The notes below the pieces were generated by a model that was given only the letters and a program-made list of their open reading frames with translations, did not search any database and was not told the DNA's origin. Shown in pieces: positions 61,510 through 64,000 of a stretch of DNA of 64,000 bases (the first letter of the stretch is position 1; every line of letters begins with the position of its first letter). Location: contig OX465584.1 in NCBI GenBank assembly GCA_950022655.1, positions 50,760,723 through 50,824,722 of the forward strand, given 5' to 3'. The stretch comes from Alentia gelatinosa. Lineage: Eukaryota > Annelida > Polychaeta > Phyllodocida > Polynoidae. The position numbers and the translations under genes were made by a program.

Positions 61510-62279
61510 GTAAGTCACACTATTTTGATCATCTATTATCAGGGAGTTTTCATTAGCCTTGCACTAGCAACCCAGTTTTCGGTTTTAGCCCCTTTTATTT
61601 CATTGAAATAAGTACAATATCTCTGCATTGACCTGCCTTTTTGGGTCAAAATCAGCCTCATGCACCAGCTTTTTTTATATATATCTTAAATTCTGAACAT
61701 TTTGAGGAGTATTTTGTGTTTTGCTTATAAATAGAGATGCACATGTTTACATGGTAAATAAAATACACTCATTCCTGTCTTAGTCTTAGAGATAGTCTTA
61801 GGGATTGCTTACTTAATGACGCATGAGCTTATTCGAAGGGACAGTCTAATCAACTGTGTATGCACATTATAAAGTGATTTAGAGATGAAAAAGAAATAGT
61901 TTGATTGTCTGTGAAGCTCATGGGTCAGATTTATATTCAGATGGGATGGGACAGACTTGATATTCAAACTCACTTGATCAAGACCTGAAAACCAGTTTTA
62001 CTCCCATCCACCTATTCATAACACTCTAGTGTTATTGAATGGGTACTTTAAGTCATGCAATAATAGCCCCACGCCCTCAAACAGCATAAATCCGGCCGTT
62101 TACATCGGTCGACGCCATACCGTAAATCCACTTACGGTGAAACCAGCTGTAATAGCTGGGTATGATCCCAGTTTAAATAAAAGTTTTAAAAAAAACCACC
62201 AAGAAAACACAGCCATGAGCCTGTCCACTCATAGACAATACTCCGAAAATGTGGATAGGCATAGGTAATCCTACGCTGG

Positions 62280-62587
62280 TTACCGGGGTATCCGCTAGGG
62301 GGGTTCGGCGGAGCATATATAGGTATGCTTTTGCGTATGTTCACACGGGGAATAGGACGACCTTTTATATCACCCCTGGTACAAGTTTAGCCATAGGAAT
62401 AACATTAGAAAAAAATACTCAACGATCACCCCCATAGAGTGACAGTACTACGCCACGGCCGTGGCGTATTGAATTTCAGATGACGTCATATACATTTGCT
62501 AAGTATATATTCAAATTATTCTGAAATTATGATTGTTTAATATCATAGAAAGGGTTGAGATAAATCCAGAACCGCACTCGAATCATA
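62280..62587. repeat. GCGTATATA repeat fragments and a 20-bp perfect palindrome
   Basis: Fragments of the dispersed family near 62310-62350. The perfect palindrome TACGCCACGGCCGTGGCGTA is at 62449-62468. Confidence 0.6.
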
Positions 62588-62699
62588 AAATACACAATAC
62601 TCCACTCGTTTGGTTGGGCTGTAATCGTCACTCGGCTTCGCCTCGATGACGATTGCGGCCCATCCAAACTCGTGGAGTATTGTGTATTTATACGATTCT
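62588..62699. repeat. Foldback element of 112 bp
   Basis: Arms AAATACACAATACTCCAC... and ...GTGGAGTATTGTGTATTT pair along about 50 bp, with a CTCGGCTTCGCCTCG loop region. Similar GAGGCGAAGC motifs occur at 39117 and 46897. Confidence 0.8.
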
Positions 62700-62859
62700 C
62701 GATGCAGTTCTATATAAGTATACGCAAAAGCATACCTATATACGCCGGGTGCATTCATATGCACATATACAATGGAAAATCTTTGCACTATGTAAGATTT
62801 ATTTTCCATATATCATGGGCATGCATTTCTTTTATTTTATTTGATAAACAAAAATGACG

Positions 62860-64000
62860 ACATACGATTCGCCGCATTAAGCAGCATACCCATTACATCA
62901 CAGACACAATCACATTACCATATACACACACGATCATCCTGTCCCATCTAATCTATCTACGATTACCCCATCCCTTAATACCACCCCCTACACAATATTT
63001 TACACTCCAAATCATTACAATAGTTTAACAATCATAGTCCTCTTATCCGCTATTAGTTAGCTATATGATTAATGAGAAATGAAATCAAAACAACACTGGC
63101 GTCAGCTAGCTGCAGAGATCGGAAAAATAAGTGGCGTGAATTAGCGTAAATTTTAAGTAAACATAACGCCAACATATTGCATGCATATTTCAAACTATCA
63201 GATCTGATGGGACAGGCCTGACTGTGTATCTTTGGAATTTCCATATCTGATGGGACAGACTTTTCACTATAGACTTGACTACATAGCATTCAAACAATAG
63301 GTGTTTCAGAAACAGTAACTCCATATCAGCAACCCCTCAGACAGACACTCCTTACCTTCCACCTTAAATCTCTAGGTTTATTGAAACATTCTTGATACTT
63401 TCAAATACAAATGGCCTACTTATTAATAATTTCTTATGATAATATTTTACTTTTATTTGAGGAAATGATATACTGCGGTCTTCTATTGGAGATAACATTT
63501 GCTCTTAGTTATGAAATGTCATTACTGGGATCTTAAAGTGAGCCAAGCGTGCCCTTCAATATAACTCTGGCACAGCACCCACTGCAAAAAAAAATTATAC
63601 CGTTACGCCCACAACCACCTCACCTACCCTCATAATGTCTGGAAACCACTGCCACTTTCATACTGTGTTCCAACCACACTCAACCTCATAATGCCTGTCA
63701 CCGCACCCATCCTCATTAGTAGAGGAGCAGAGTGTAGCATGATCATTTACATGGTACTAGCGACTTCGTCGAGTCGGCGTTGATTGCCACCCCTACCTAT
63801 CCTGCGTGTATGAAGCTAGTTAGCAGACAGGTTTTTTTTCTCACCATTTCTAACTGGTGTTGGGCCCCCTAACGGAAGAACGGGAAACCATCGTAAACTT
63901 GTGGTTATTATTCCGCATGACACAGGTGTGTGAGCTGATCATCGACGATCAGAACTCTTTGGATCGATACCAGCGAAAATTGGGATCTCATTGGTTTCTC
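62860..64000. other. No gene recognised at the right edge
   Basis: Contains repeated CTGATGGGACAG pieces (63203, 63248). From about 63860 to the window end one frame stays open (VNLWLLFRMTQVCELIIDDQ), but no acceptor, start or domain was found. It may be an exon or element cut by the edge. Confidence 0.35.

Noticed and set aside
63858..64000. Partial exon at the right edge
   Set aside because: Open frame only; no acceptor, start codon with context or domain before the window ends.

Overview
This is a eukaryotic, almost certainly animal, genomic window. It shows interrupted coding exons with GT/AG splice sites, long AT-rich introns and a dense layering of transposable elements. The repertoire (Penelope-like elements, a tyrosine-recombinase retrotransposon with split direct repeats, Gypsy-type LTR relics, non-LTR retrotransposons with endonuclease and esterase-like pieces, Harbinger-type and pogo-type DNA elements) fits a marine invertebrate such as a lancelet or a lophotrochozoan. 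The species cannot be decided from the sequence alone.

Host genes are few. A single-pass membrane protein with a SEA domain ends here on the + strand: four exons (6046-6244, 8873-9255, 9582-9638, 11130-11162) join in phase and give SEA part, Thr/Pro stalk, membrane segment and cytoplasmic tail. One exon of the DEAD-box helicase DDX41 lies at 50956-51121, with no sister exon recognised around it. A likely first exon at 61440-61509 encodes a signal peptide, has a TATA box just upstream, and ends in a phase-1 splice donor. A weaker promoter/first-exon candidate lies near 47840-48048.

Layout: 1-5.0 kb holds a Penelope relic, a solo LTR and a Gypsy pol relic split by a small Harbinger-like MITE. 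6-11.2 kb is the SEA gene. 13.4-16.3 kb holds a TIR element and a non-LTR relic. 18.2-20.8 kb is a PAT/Ngaro-like element with A1-ORFs-B1-A2-B2 repeats, missing its reverse transcriptase. 20.9-25.4 kb carries three copies of a hairpin repeat. 26.0-36.35 kb is the most striking region: a satellite of about 206 bp monomers, organised into a 7-monomer (1442 bp) higher-order repeat with an inverted arm, enclosed by inverted flanks that end in the same TIR as the small MITE at 4.4 kb. It may be one giant foldback element. 36.4-40 kb holds nested MITEs. 40.0-44.3 kb holds an LTR relic fused to a NADAR-domain reading frame, then an SGNH-esterase-like ORF and an AP-endonuclease relic. 48-53.4 kb holds a long-TIR element, the DDX41 exon, a possible SINE, a 16-bp minisatellite and a Harbinger transposase remnant. 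54-59 kb holds a second solo LTR, a better Penelope copy with near-identical inverted 112 bp ends, and a 57-bp repeat array open in several frames. The rest is sparse.

Almost every element ORF is broken, so the window reads as a transposon graveyard with a few recent events: the solo LTRs with intact target duplications, the Penelope inverted ends, the intronic tandem duplication and the homogenised satellite.
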